Shown: positions 51,837-61,078, counted from the stretch's first letter. The stretch is DNA of 64,000 nt from Bacteroidales bacterium UBA3724 (GCA_002371315.1 DFHL01000013.1:13855-77854), one strand, 5' to 3'. Numbers and translations: made by a program. Notes: generated by a model from the sequence alone, not told the origin.

Positions 51837-51960
51837 CCACTGGGGTGATTTTTGGTAAAAATATGGTAAAAGTTTGGGTGAACTTTGGTAGGTATTTGGT
51901 ACTTGGAAATCAGTGGGTTGTATTTTTGGAAAAATGGCACTTTTTTTGGCCTTTTTCGAC
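51837..51960 (+). repeat. Dispersed 11-bp-phased element, copy 5
   Basis: CCACTGGGG is followed by TTTGG/TATGG units at 11-bp spacing (TTTGGTAAAAA, TATGGTAAAAG, TTTGGGTGAAC, TTTGGTAGGTA, TTTGGTACT). TGGAAATCAG and a TATTTTTGGAAAAATGGC tail follow. It lies in the origin-like gap, 130 bp before the box cluster. Confidence 0.9.
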
Positions 51961-52100
51961 ACTTTTTTTTGGCATTTTCCGTTACTGATTTTGGCACTTT
52001 TGGAAACGCGAGTTTTCGTTTTTGTTTCCTGTTTTTTCGGGTTGGAATCCGGCACGGTTCGACCCCGGCGCAAAGTGCCACCGCTCAGGTCGGTGTGGAG

Positions 52101-52480
52101 TTATAAACAGGGGTCTGTTTATTTGTTGATGAAAATGATTTCATAAAAGTGTTGATAAAATAACGGTGTTGATAACTGTTGAAAGATGTTAGGAAAATGG
52201 CGACTTTCCATTGTTTTTCACCAGCTGTTTCAACCGAAAGGAAAAATTGAACAAAACGGTGTTCGAACCGCTTTCAACAGTGTGTTGATAAAGTTGCAAG
52301 GCTTTGAGGTATGAAGATTTATCTGGTGAAAAGTGATGGAAACGCTGTTGAAAGAAAAGTGTGAAAAGTGAGATTTTTCGAGGGTTTTGAACATTTCAAC
52401 AGTCCTAAAAAAAAGAAAAGAAAAAAAATTATAATTCTTAATGATTTTATTTTTTTCCCGATTCGCCGAAAAATCGTATT
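52101..52480. other. Candidate chromosome origin: TGTTGATAA box cluster plus A/T-rich tract
   Basis: TGTTGATAA occurs exactly at 52150, 52167 and 52283, with a one-mismatch copy at 52124. The related TGTTGAAAG lies at 52177 and 52346 and, on the other strand, at 52271-52279; ATTTCAACA is at 52393. TGTTGATAA differs from the DnaA box TGTGGATAA at one base. An A/T-only-like tract (52405-52460) follows, as expected for an unwinding element. Genes diverge on both sides. It fills the 51544-52557 gap together with dispersed copy 5. Confidence 0.7.
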
Positions 52481-52484
52481 TTTG
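52477..52484 (+). promoter_or_regulatory. -7 box of the nadA promoter
   Basis: TATTTTTG matches the TAnnTTTG consensus 74 bp before the nadA ATG. The -33 position reads TTTT instead of TTTG, so the promoter is only partly matched. Confidence 0.5.
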
Positions 52485-52557
52485 CATTGTCTATCGGCTT
52501 TGCCGAAAGCGGATATCAAGTTCAAAATAAGGATTCACGAAAATAAAATTCCTAAAT

Positions 52558-53505
52558 ATGACCAACGAAGAGTATAAAAAAGAGATTTTGAGGCTGAAAA
52601 AAGAGAAGAATGCCGTCATCTTGGGCCACTATTACCAGATTGACGAAATCCAGGAGCTGTCGGACTATGTGGGCGACAGCCTGGCGCTGGCGCAGGAGGC
52701 CCAGCGGACGGATGCCGACATCATCGTGTTTTGCGGCGTCCATTTTATGGCCGAGACGGCTAAGATATTGAATCCGAGTCGCAAGGTGCTGCTGCCCGAC
52801 GTCAATGCAAGCTGCTCGTTGGCCGAGTCGTGCACGGGTGCCGACCTGAGGGAGTTCAAGAAGCGCTATCCCGACCATATCGTCGTGTCGTATGTCAACT
52901 GCTCGGCAGAGGTGAAGGCCGAATCAGACCTGATCTGCACTTCGGGCAACGCCGAGAAGCTTATCAACTCGCTTCCCGCCGACCAAAAGATTATTTTTGC
53001 CCCCGACAAGAACCTTGGTGGCTACATCAACCGCCAGACGGGCAGGCAGATGGTGCTGTGGAACGGTGTCTGCACGGTCCACGACGCTCTGGAGGCGGAA
53101 AGTATACTGCGGCTGAAGCAGCAGAACCCCGAAGCCCCGGTGGTGGCCCATCCCGAATGCAACGCTGCAGTGCTGGCGGTGGCCGATTTTGTTGGTTCGA
53201 CCAAGGCAATGCTGAACTATATTGCCGCCTCGGCAAGCCGGAGGTTCATCGTCGTCACCGAATCGGGCATACTGTACGAGATGAAGCGCAACAATCCTGA
53301 CAAGGAGTTCATTGCCGTGCCCGGCGGCGAGGGATGCATCTGCGCCGAATGTTCGTATATGAAGATGAACACTCTCGAAAAACTGTACAAATGCCTGTGC
53401 GATGAGACTCCCGAAATCACGCTCGACAGCGAGATGATCGAGAAGGCTGCCCGCCCGATAGTGAGGATGCTGGATATGTCGCGCCAGCTGGGTATAATCA
53501 AGTAG
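52558..53505 (+). CDS. nadA: Quinolinate synthase A
   Basis: The 315-residue enzyme joins iminoaspartate and dihydroxyacetone phosphate to quinolinate for NAD synthesis. AVILGHYYQIDEIQELSDYVGDSLALAQ is the opening block. The cluster Cys lie in DVNASCSLAES, AHPECNAAV and GEGCICAECSYMKMNTLEKL. Length is normal for the short class. It is the first gene right of the origin-like gap. No nadB or nadC is near. Confidence 0.96.
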   Translation: MTNEEYKKEILRLKKEKNAVILGHYYQIDEIQELSDYVGDSLALAQEAQRTDADIIVFCGVHFMAETAKILNPSRKVLLPDVNASCSLAESCTGADLREFKKRYPDHIVVSYVNCSAEVKAESDLICTSGNAEKLINSLPADQKIIFAPDKNLGGYINRQTGRQMVLWNGVCTVHDALEAESILRLKQQNPEAPVVAHPECNAAVLAVADFVGSTKAMLNYIAASASRRFIVVTESGILYEMKRNNPDKEFIAVPGGEGCICAECSYMKMNTLEKLYKCLCDETPEITLDSEMIEKAARPIVRMLDMSRQLGIIK

Positions 53506-53540
53506 CGGTGCTGAATGCTGACGAATAACTGTGGAACGAT

Positions 53541-54059
53541 ATGAGCAGCAACAGGATAGGCCAGCCGCAGGTGTACGAGTGTCTTGAGCGGCTTGGCATC
53601 GAGTATGAATATTATGAGCATCCCGAGGCTCCGACCATCGAGATTGCGGAGCGCTTCTATCGCGGCGAGGGTACGACGCTGTGCAAGAACCTTTTCTTCC
53701 GCAACCACAAGGGCAACCGCCACTATCTGGTGATTATGGAGAGCCATTTCGCGATGGATATCCACAGTGTGGAGCGGATGCTGCATCAGGGCAAGCTGTC
53801 GTTTGCGTCGCCCGAGCGTATGATGCGCTATCTTGGCGTGACGCCCGGGTCGGTGAGCCTTTTCAACCTGGTCAACGATGTCAACAGGGAGGTCACGCTT
53901 TTTGTGGATTCGAAGTTGCTGAGTGTCGAGAAGGTGAGTTTTCACCCCAACGACAACCGTGCTTCGCTGGTGATAAGCAGTGCCGATATGTTGAAATTCA
54001 TCCGGGAAATGGGCATTCGCTACGAGGTGCTGGATTTATACGGGCAGGATGTTGATTAA
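53541..54059 (+). CDS. Prolyl-tRNA deacylase (YbaK/ProX family)
   Basis: The 172-residue protein has the editing-domain pattern CKNLFFRNHKGNRHYLVIMES, with the conserved Lys. FASPERMMRYLGVTPGSVSLFNLVND follows, the block seen in ProX/PrdX proteins that hydrolyse Ala-tRNA-Pro. Length is normal. It follows nadA after 35 bp. Confidence 0.92.
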   Translation: MSSNRIGQPQVYECLERLGIEYEYYEHPEAPTIEIAERFYRGEGTTLCKNLFFRNHKGNRHYLVIMESHFAMDIHSVERMLHQGKLSFASPERMMRYLGVTPGSVSLFNLVNDVNREVTLFVDSKLLSVEKVSFHPNDNRASLVISSADMLKFIREMGIRYEVLDLYGQDVD

Positions 54060-54131
54060 TAGTGGATAAGTGTTGAAAACGAAAAATAATTAAATATTAG
54101 TATTATATTGTAAAAGAAAAGGTTACGGGTA

Positions 54132-54147
54132 TGTTTCACGTGTAACA
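54132..54147. promoter_or_regulatory. parS-like site (one mismatch)
   Basis: TGTTTCACGTGTAACA differs at one base from the ParB-binding consensus. It is intergenic, between the tRNA deacylase and RluA-type genes, about 2 kb right of the origin-like cluster. Confidence 0.75.
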
Positions 54148-54167
54148 TTTTTTGGAACGAAGGTAGT

Positions 54168-55037
54168 ATGAAAACTGTCGAAATCGAGGTTAAGGAACCT
54201 ATAAAACTGATGGAGTTGCTGGAGAAGGTTTTCCCCGACAGCAGCCGGAGCAAACGAAAGGAGATACTGGCTCATCGTGTCGTCGTTGCGTCGCGTAGGA
54301 TTACGCAATACGATTTTCCGCTCGCTGCGGGGATGAAGGTGACGATAGAGGGCGACGAGGATAGGAACAAGCTGATGCGCGGAAAGATGCCCATAGTTTT
54401 CGAGGACCATTATCTTATGGTGGTCAACAAGCCTGTGGGCCTGCTGAGCAGCGGCATCCATCCCAACGACAAGTCGGTGATAAGCGAGTTGAACAATTAT
54501 TTCATCCGGCGCCGTTCGCGCCAGCGTGCGCACGTGGTGCACAGGCTGGACCGCGACACGTCGGGCCTGCTGCTTGTGGCCAAGTCGAAGGATGTGGCCC
54601 GCGAGCTGGAACACAACTGGAAGGAGCGCGTCTTCGACCGCGCATACGTGGCTGTGTGCTGGGGGGCTCCGGTGCCGTCGAGCGGAATGGTGCGCTCGTG
54701 GCTGACCGACGGCGAGTTTTGCGTCGAGTCGTCGCCCACCGACAATGGTGGCAAACTGGCCATAACACACTACAAGACGCTGAGGAAAAACAGGCGTTTT
54801 GCGTTGATGCAGATGTCGCTCGAGACGGGTCGCCGCAACCAGATAAGGGTGCATATGCGCGACTTGGGCCATCCGTTGCTGAAGGATCCCATCTATGGCT
54901 ATCGCGACGACGATTCGCCCATCAACCGGCTGGCCTTGCACGCTTTCCGCCTCTGCTTCTATCATCCTGTAACCGGCAAGGAAATGAGGTTTGAAACGGA
55001 GATTCCGAACGAGTTTTTGGCTATTTTCGACAAATAG
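54168..55037 (+). CDS. RluA-family pseudouridine synthase
   Basis: The 289-residue protein has an N-terminal S4-like RNA-binding region (FPDSSRSKRKEILAHRVVVASRRI). The catalytic block is VVHRLDRDTSGLLLVAKS, with the invariant Asp. ALMQMSLETGRRNQIRVHM and LALHAFRLCFYHPVTGKEM are the later family motifs. The exact RNA target (rRNA or tRNA) cannot be read from sequence. Confidence 0.93.
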   Translation: MKTVEIEVKEPIKLMELLEKVFPDSSRSKRKEILAHRVVVASRRITQYDFPLAAGMKVTIEGDEDRNKLMRGKMPIVFEDHYLMVVNKPVGLLSSGIHPNDKSVISELNNYFIRRRSRQRAHVVHRLDRDTSGLLLVAKSKDVARELEHNWKERVFDRAYVAVCWGAPVPSSGMVRSWLTDGEFCVESSPTDNGGKLAITHYKTLRKNRRFALMQMSLETGRRNQIRVHMRDLGHPLLKDPIYGYRDDDSPINRLALHAFRLCFYHPVTGKEMRFETEIPNEFLAIFDK

Positions 55038-55099
55038 ATTGTGCGCGGGACAATAAAAGCGGGGTAATGGCCGTTGTAATATAAAATCAATAATAAGGA

Positions 55100-55735
55100 A
55101 TGGAATACAATACTAAGAGAGGCGATATGATGTTCAGGGAATATGGGCGCTCGGTGAAGAAAATAGTCGACGATGTCTGTAATCTTCCTGAAGGAGAAAC
55201 AAAAAAGAACGCGGCACGGGCTGTCATCACGATGATGGGAATGGTGGGCGGAATGTCGTTGCGCGACGATGTGTCGTACCATAAGTTGTGGGACCATCTG
55301 ATGCTGATGTCGGATTTCAGGCTTGCGGAGGCTTGGCCTTTTCCAGCCGAGGAACTCGAAAGCCTCAAGGCCCGTCACAGTGTGGACGAGAGCGAGACCC
55401 GGCAGCGTCTGCCCTACAAGAATGCCAACATCGGCGTGCGCCAGTATGGCGAATATCTGCAGTCGATGCTCGAGCATCTGAAGGAGGTGCCCGACGGCGA
55501 GGAGTACAAGTCGCTTGTCACCCTTGTGGCGCAACAGGCCAAGCGTGACTACCTGGTGTGGAACGGCGAACTGTCGGACGACAATATCATCGTTGACCAG
55601 ATGGTGCGCCTGTCGGGCGACAGCCGTATAGAAGGACTGCTGCGCGACAAGCCGATCGTTGTGCCCAACGGCACGCTGCCGGTCGAGACCGCGACGCCGA
55701 AAAAGAAAAAGAAGAAGAAAAAGAATAATTACTAA
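55100..55735 (+). CDS. DUF4290 protein
   Basis: The 211-residue protein opens MEYNTKRGDMMFREYGRSVKKIV and includes INxx-like MMGMVGG and LPYKNANIGVRQYGEYL, the DUF4290 pattern found directly before murA in many Bacteroidota. It ends in a run of nine Lys followed by NNY, which could bind nucleic acid. Function is unknown. The murA gene follows after 21 bp. Confidence 0.9.
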   Translation: MEYNTKRGDMMFREYGRSVKKIVDDVCNLPEGETKKNAARAVITMMGMVGGMSLRDDVSYHKLWDHLMLMSDFRLAEAWPFPAEELESLKARHSVDESETRQRLPYKNANIGVRQYGEYLQSMLEHLKEVPDGEEYKSLVTLVAQQAKRDYLVWNGELSDDNIIVDQMVRLSGDSRIEGLLRDKPIVVPNGTLPVETATPKKKKKKKKNNY

Positions 55736-55756
55736 TCAGTAAAAAAAGCTGTTACT

Positions 55757-57118
55757 ATGAGTAGTTTTGAAATAGAAGGTGGCTGCAAGCTAAGAGGTAC
55801 AATCGTGCCGCAAGGTGCCAAGAACGAGGCCTTGCAGGTGCTGTGTGCCGTGCTTTTGACAGAGGAGAGGGTGGTTATTGAGAACGTTCCCGACATCAGG
55901 GATGTGAACCACCTGATAGAACTTTTGAAACTGCTTGGCGTGAAGGTGGAGGTACTGGAATGGAACGGTGTGGGCCACAGCTATGCCTTCAGGGCTGACG
56001 ATGTGCGCCTGGATATGGTAGGGGGTGCCGAATATTGCCAACTCGCCGCCAGCCTGCGTGGCAGCATTATGCTGGCCGGGCCGCTGCTGGCCCGCTTCGG
56101 GCAGGCCGTGGTTCCGCAGCCGGGTGGTGACAAGATTGGGCGCCGCCGTATCGACACTCACCTTACGGGTCTTGAAATGCTCGGTGCCAAGGTTGAGGAC
56201 TTTATGCTGCGCGTTGCTTCCGACGGTGGCAGCCGCGGCAAGTCGTATGGTGGATACGCGCTGAAGGCTCCGCAGGGGCTGAAAGGCCGCTATATGCTGC
56301 TCGACGAGGCCAGCGTGACAGGTACTGCCAACATTATTATGGCTTCGGTACTGGCCCAGGGCACGACAACCATAATGAATGCTGCCTGCGAGCCTTACGT
56401 CTACCAGTTGTGCGAGATGCTCAACGCTATGGGCGCTCGCATCTCGGGTGTGCGAAGCAACAGGCTGACCATCGAGGGTGTGGACCGCCTTGGAGGAACC
56501 ACGCACAGGCTGCTGCCCGATATGATCGAGGTGGGCAGTTTCATCGGTATGGCGGCAATGACGCAAAGCGACATCACCATCGGCAGCGTTGCCCTTGAGC
56601 ATTTGGGCCTGATTCCGCAGGTGTTCCGCCGGCTGGGTGTCGAGATTTGGCAGAAGGGCGACGACCTTTATATTCCGGCCAAGGATATTTATGAGATAGA
56701 CCGTTTTATGGACGGTTCGATACTGACGATTGCTGATGCCCCGTGGCCTGGGTTCACGCCCGACCTGATCAGCATTGCGCTCGTCACGGCCATACAGGCC
56801 CGCGGCAGTGTGCTCATACATCAGAAGATGTTCGAAAGCCGCCTGTTTTTTGTCGACAAACTGATTGATATGGGTGCCCAGATTATCCTTTGCGACCCCC
56901 ATCGCGCCACGGTCATCGGCCTGGCAAGGGAGCATCCGTTGAGGGGTATGCATATGACGTCGCCGGACATCAGGGCCGGCGTGGCTCTGCTTATTGCCGC
57001 TATGGCGGCACAGGGTGTCAGCGTCATCGACAACATCGAGCAGATAGACCGCGGATACGAGCACATCGATGAGCGCCTCAATGCTCTGGGAGCCAAAATT
57101 AAAAGACTGAATAATTGA
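55757..57118 (+). CDS. murA: UDP-N-acetylglucosamine 1-carboxyvinyltransferase, Asp variant
   Basis: The 453-residue enzyme performs the first committed step of peptidoglycan synthesis. GAKNEALQVLCAVLLTEERV carries the Lys-Asn pair. PQPGGDKIGRRRIDTHLTG holds Asp125 where E. coli has the fosfomycin-target Cys115. This Cys-to-Asp form is known to be insensitive to fosfomycin. The later block FTPDLISIALVTAIQARG is normal. Residues 10-20 longer than E. coli arise from small inserts. Confidence 0.95.
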   Translation: MSSFEIEGGCKLRGTIVPQGAKNEALQVLCAVLLTEERVVIENVPDIRDVNHLIELLKLLGVKVEVLEWNGVGHSYAFRADDVRLDMVGGAEYCQLAASLRGSIMLAGPLLARFGQAVVPQPGGDKIGRRRIDTHLTGLEMLGAKVEDFMLRVASDGGSRGKSYGGYALKAPQGLKGRYMLLDEASVTGTANIIMASVLAQGTTTIMNAACEPYVYQLCEMLNAMGARISGVRSNRLTIEGVDRLGGTTHRLLPDMIEVGSFIGMAAMTQSDITIGSVALEHLGLIPQVFRRLGVEIWQKGDDLYIPAKDIYEIDRFMDGSILTIADAPWPGFTPDLISIALVTAIQARGSVLIHQKMFESRLFFVDKLIDMGAQIILCDPHRATVIGLAREHPLRGMHMTSPDIRAGVALLIAAMAAQGVSVIDNIEQIDRGYEHIDERLNALGAKIKRLNN

Positions 57119-57134
57119 AAGCAAAACAAAAGAT

Positions 57135-57920
57135 ATGTTTGATTTTCTGAAAAAAAACAAGACATTGCCCACCTTCGCACCGTTGGTGACGGATATGCAC
57201 TGCCATCTGCTGCCACTCGTCGACGACGGCAGCAAGTCGCTGGAGGAATCGCTGGAGGTTATGGCGACTATGAAGCAGTGCGGATTTGAGGAAATCCGTC
57301 TGACGCCGCATTTCAACTATCCCCGTTTCCCTAACAAGGCTGACGACATAAAGGAGCGTTACAAGAATTTCTGCAGCGAGGTCGAAGCCAACAAGGGTGA
57401 GCGGCAAATCCCGCGAATGACGAGTGTCACTGGCGAGTTCCAAGTGGGCGATGGCTTTGCCGAATATATGGAAAGTGGCCAGCTGTTGACATACAGGTTC
57501 TCCGACCCCAAGCGTGGTTCCGAAAAGGGCCTGCTGCTGATTGAGTTCTCGCTGCATCAGAAGCGTATGGGTCTGGAAGATACAGTCTTCAAGCTGCAAA
57601 TGGAGGGCTACGACGTCATTCTTGCCCATCCGGAGCGCTATCCGTACTTCGACAGCCGCGACAAGCTGCTGGAACAGTTCAAGGAGCAGGGTGTCTATTT
57701 CCAGATCAATATCCTCTCGCTCGATGGTTTCTATAGCGACGCGGCGCAAAAGAAGGCGTTTGAATATATTGAAAACGGCTGGGTCGAGTTTCTTGGCACT
57801 GATATGCACAACGTTATGTATGCCCAAGCTTTGCGCCACGCTTCGGCAAACAAGAAGATTATCAAGCTGCTTGAGAAAAACGAGTTTGAAAACCGGCACC
57901 TTGCTGTGGGACAATACTGA
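57135..57920 (+). CDS. CpsB/CapC-type PHP-fold protein-tyrosine phosphatase
   Basis: The 261-residue protein has metal-binding motifs TDMHCHLLPLVDDGSKS (residues 19-35), RLTPHF, LAHPERYPYF and GTDMHN, the PHP order of CpsB/YwqE. These enzymes dephosphorylate tyrosine kinases that control capsule or exopolysaccharide length. No kinase gene lies next to it. It follows murA after 16 bp. Confidence 0.9.
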   Translation: MFDFLKKNKTLPTFAPLVTDMHCHLLPLVDDGSKSLEESLEVMATMKQCGFEEIRLTPHFNYPRFPNKADDIKERYKNFCSEVEANKGERQIPRMTSVTGEFQVGDGFAEYMESGQLLTYRFSDPKRGSEKGLLLIEFSLHQKRMGLEDTVFKLQMEGYDVILAHPERYPYFDSRDKLLEQFKEQGVYFQINILSLDGFYSDAAQKKAFEYIENGWVEFLGTDMHNVMYAQALRHASANKKIIKLLEKNEFENRHLAVGQY

Positions 57921-58010
57921 CAATTTCTGCCGGGTCTGCAGTTGCCGCCGCCATAGGCCACCAATCTGCAGACTGGCAATACATAATAAACAATTAATAA
58001 TAAAGATAAT

Positions 58011-59360
58011 ATGAATAACCTAGAAGCCATTTCCCCTATAGATGGACGCTATCGCGGCAAAACTGAACCGCTGGCCGAATATTTTTCCGAGTCCGCTCTG
58101 ATACGCTATCGTGTCCGCGTCGAAATAGAATATTATATCGCTCTTGTCAAGGAACTTGGCAGCGCAGATGTTACTCCTGCACTGGCCGAGTCGTTAAGGG
58201 ACATTTACCGCAACTGGAGCCTCGAGTCGGCCCAGCGTGTCAAGGATATCGAAAAGACTACCAACCACGATGTCAAGGCGGTGGAGTATTTTATCAAGGA
58301 GCAGCTTGACAAAATAGAGTCGGGCAAGATGCTTCCGCGCGAACTTGTGCATTTCGGACTGACATCGCAGGACATAAACAATACGTCATTCCCGATGATG
58401 CTGCGCGAGGCTCATCTCAATGTCGTCAGACCTTCATATATTGAGCTGATAGACAAGCTCGAAGCTCTCGCCAACGAGTGGCGTTGCATCCCTATGCTGG
58501 CACACACTCACGGTCAGCCGGCATCGCCCACAGCGCTGGGCAAGGAGATTGAGGTCTTCGTCTATCGCCTTCGCGAGCAGGTCAAGGCGCTCGACGCGGT
58601 GCCTTTCTCTGGCAAATTCGGCGGCGCCACAGGCAATCTCAACGCTCATCGCGTTGCCTTCCCGGCCATAGACTGGCGCGCTTTTGCCAAACGGTTTATG
58701 AAAGAAAGCCTTGGCCTGGAGCGTCAGGAAATCACCACGCAAATCGAGAACTACGACCACCTGGCGGCCTATCTTGACGGCATCAGACGCCTGAATACCA
58801 TACTCATAGACCTCAGCCGCGACATTTGGACCTACATTTCGATGAACTATTTCCGCCAGCGCATAAAGGCCGGCGAGGTGGGAAGCTCGGCTATGCCGCA
58901 CAAAGTCAACCCCATCGACTTCGAAAACGCAGAAGGCAACTTCGGCATTGCCGATGCTTTTTTGACGCATCTGTCTATGAAACTGCCCATTTCGCGTATG
59001 CAGCGCGACCTTACCGACTCGACGGTGATCCGCAATCTCGGTGTTCCGCTGGCACACTCGCTGGTGGCATTGCAGTCGTTGATGAAGGGTCTCGGCAAGC
59101 TGCTCCTCAACGAGGACAAGCTGCGCCAAGACCTTGAGGACAACTGGGCCGTCACTGCCGAGGCCATCCAGACAATCCTGCGCTCTGTGGATTTCCCCAA
59201 CCCGTACGAGGCTCTGAAACAGCTGACCAGGACAAACGAGAAGGTCACCGCCGAGACTATGTCGGCCTTTATCGATACCCTCGCTGTCAGCGACGACGTC
59301 AAGGCGCGCCTCAGGGCTGTCACGCCGCACAACTATATCGGTTACGCCGAAGAATGGTAG
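58011..59360 (+). CDS. purB: Adenylosuccinate lyase
   Basis: The 449-residue enzyme removes fumarate in two steps of purine synthesis. ISPIDGRYRGKTEPLAEYFSE is the start block. AHTHGQPASPTALGKE holds the catalytic His. SSAMPHKVNPIDFENAEGN is the superfamily signature with the catalytic Ser loop. It is of the E. coli PurB length class. Confidence 0.96.
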   Translation: MNNLEAISPIDGRYRGKTEPLAEYFSESALIRYRVRVEIEYYIALVKELGSADVTPALAESLRDIYRNWSLESAQRVKDIEKTTNHDVKAVEYFIKEQLDKIESGKMLPRELVHFGLTSQDINNTSFPMMLREAHLNVVRPSYIELIDKLEALANEWRCIPMLAHTHGQPASPTALGKEIEVFVYRLREQVKALDAVPFSGKFGGATGNLNAHRVAFPAIDWRAFAKRFMKESLGLERQEITTQIENYDHLAAYLDGIRRLNTILIDLSRDIWTYISMNYFRQRIKAGEVGSSAMPHKVNPIDFENAEGNFGIADAFLTHLSMKLPISRMQRDLTDSTVIRNLGVPLAHSLVALQSLMKGLGKLLLNEDKLRQDLEDNWAVTAEAIQTILRSVDFPNPYEALKQLTRTNEKVTAETMSAFIDTLAVSDDVKARLRAVTPHNYIGYAEEW

Positions 59361-59380
59361 GATAGCAGGAGGGCACGTCG

Positions 59381-61078
59381 TTGAAGGGGTTCACAACCAT
59401 AGCACTGAAACGCAACAAAGGGCTGCTGTCGGCATTCGTGCTTACAGCAGCTTTGGCCGCTCTGTTGACTATGGCTACGGCACTCAGCGTCACCGACTTC
59501 CTGCAACTTATCTTCCCTGTTGGCGACATCGGCCACACGGTCTCGTCCGAGGCCAATCCGGTGATGCGCCTCATCGGCGGTGTCTACCAGTTCCTCGTTG
59601 CGCAGGGCACGGCTAAAGCCCTGTTGCTCTATGCCTTGCTGCTTTTCGTGCTCTACGGACTGAAAAACGCATTCTCATACCTTTCGGCCGTAATCTTTGC
59701 CCGTGTCAAAGTCGGCATTTTGCGCGACATCCGCAATTCGCTGCACCGCTCGGTGCTGGGACAGGACTTCTCGCGCTGGTCGTCGCAGGCACAGGGCCAG
59801 TGGCTTTCGCGTATGAGCAACGACACGGCCGAGTACGAAACCAACGTCCTCGATAGCATCCAGATGATAGCCTCGGCAACGCTTACGATGCTCATATATA
59901 TAGCTATGTTGCTGTATATTAACTGGAAGCTGACCCTCATTGTCGTCCTTGTAATGGCTGTTGGAACCCTGCTGCTCTCGGCCAGCCGTCGCCTGAAACG
60001 CGAAAGCCGGAAACTGCAGGCCCTCAATGGCGAGCTGATGTCGACCACACAGGAAACCCTCGACTCGCTGAAGGAAATCAAGGCGGCCACAGCCATCGAC
60101 TATGTCAACGAGCGGCAACAGCGTCAGAATGCCTTCTTCACAAGCCGCCGTATCGCCATCTACCGCCGCATCTATGCCGCCTCGCCGCTCAGCGACCTGG
60201 TGGGCAACATCATCGTTGTGGCCATCCTCATCGTCGGTGCCGCCAACAGCGTTGCCGCCGCCTCGCCGACAGCGATGCCACCAGCCCTCTTTGTCTCATA
60301 CATAATGATTTATGTCCTTTTGCTTACGCCAATCAAGGACTTCAGCAACGCCATAGCTCAACTCAAGAAGGGTAGGGGAGTGGAGGAACGCATTGCCGAG
60401 GCCTGCACCGAGGCCATCGGCCATCCGGGCGTGCAGCAGCCATCCGGGCCAATCGACTCCATCGAACTGCGCAATGTCGCCTTCTCATACGGCGACAACA
60501 AGGTCTTCGACAACCTGTCGCTTTCCATCCCTATGCACAGCCACACGGCGATAACAGGCCCCAGCGGCAGCGGCAAGACGACTATGGGCCGAATGCTTGT
60601 GGGCTTGCTCAGGCCCCAAAGTGGCGCCGTGCTCGTCAACGGGCATCCGGCAACGGCGGGCCGCATAGCCTACATACCTCAGGAACCGATGCTTTTCAAC
60701 GGCACCATCGAGGCCAACATCCGTTTCGGCCGCCAGTGGGTGAGCGACGACGACATAGCCCGTGCCGTCGAAATCGCGCAGGTCGAGCCAATCCTGCAGG
60801 TGCACCCCGACGGCCTTCAGACCAACATCGGCGACGGCGGCACCCTGCTCAGCGGCGGCGAGCGCCAGCGGGTCAACATCGCGCGGGCCCTCGCAGCCAA
60901 TCCCGACGTCATCGTGATGGACGAAGCCACAGCAGCCCTCGATGCCGCCACCGAACAGCATTTCTCACAGTCGCTGCGCCGCCTTTCGTGTCGCACGCTT
61001 ATTGTCATCGCCCATCGCGCGTCGACCATAGCGGGATGCGATGTGCAGCTGAACCTCGACGCTCTGCAAACAACCTAA
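59381..61078 (+). CDS. ABC exporter, fused membrane and ATPase domains (MsbA-like)
   Basis: The 565-residue half-transporter starts at TTG 59381; AGGAGGG lies 12 bp upstream, an unusual purine-rich site for this phylum that supports the choice. Membrane segments fill about residues 15-310. The ATPase has Walker A GPSGSGKTT, LSGGERQR, Walker B VIVMDEATAALD and the H-loop AHR. It would act as a dimer on lipid, peptide or drug. No substrate clue is adjacent. It begins 21 bp after purB. Confidence 0.9.
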   Translation: MKGFTTIALKRNKGLLSAFVLTAALAALLTMATALSVTDFLQLIFPVGDIGHTVSSEANPVMRLIGGVYQFLVAQGTAKALLLYALLLFVLYGLKNAFSYLSAVIFARVKVGILRDIRNSLHRSVLGQDFSRWSSQAQGQWLSRMSNDTAEYETNVLDSIQMIASATLTMLIYIAMLLYINWKLTLIVVLVMAVGTLLLSASRRLKRESRKLQALNGELMSTTQETLDSLKEIKAATAIDYVNERQQRQNAFFTSRRIAIYRRIYAASPLSDLVGNIIVVAILIVGAANSVAAASPTAMPPALFVSYIMIYVLLLTPIKDFSNAIAQLKKGRGVEERIAEACTEAIGHPGVQQPSGPIDSIELRNVAFSYGDNKVFDNLSLSIPMHSHTAITGPSGSGKTTMGRMLVGLLRPQSGAVLVNGHPATAGRIAYIPQEPMLFNGTIEANIRFGRQWVSDDDIARAVEIAQVEPILQVHPDGLQTNIGDGGTLLSGGERQRVNIARALAANPDVIVMDEATAALDAATEQHFSQSLRRLSCRTLIVIAHRASTIAGCDVQLNLDALQTT

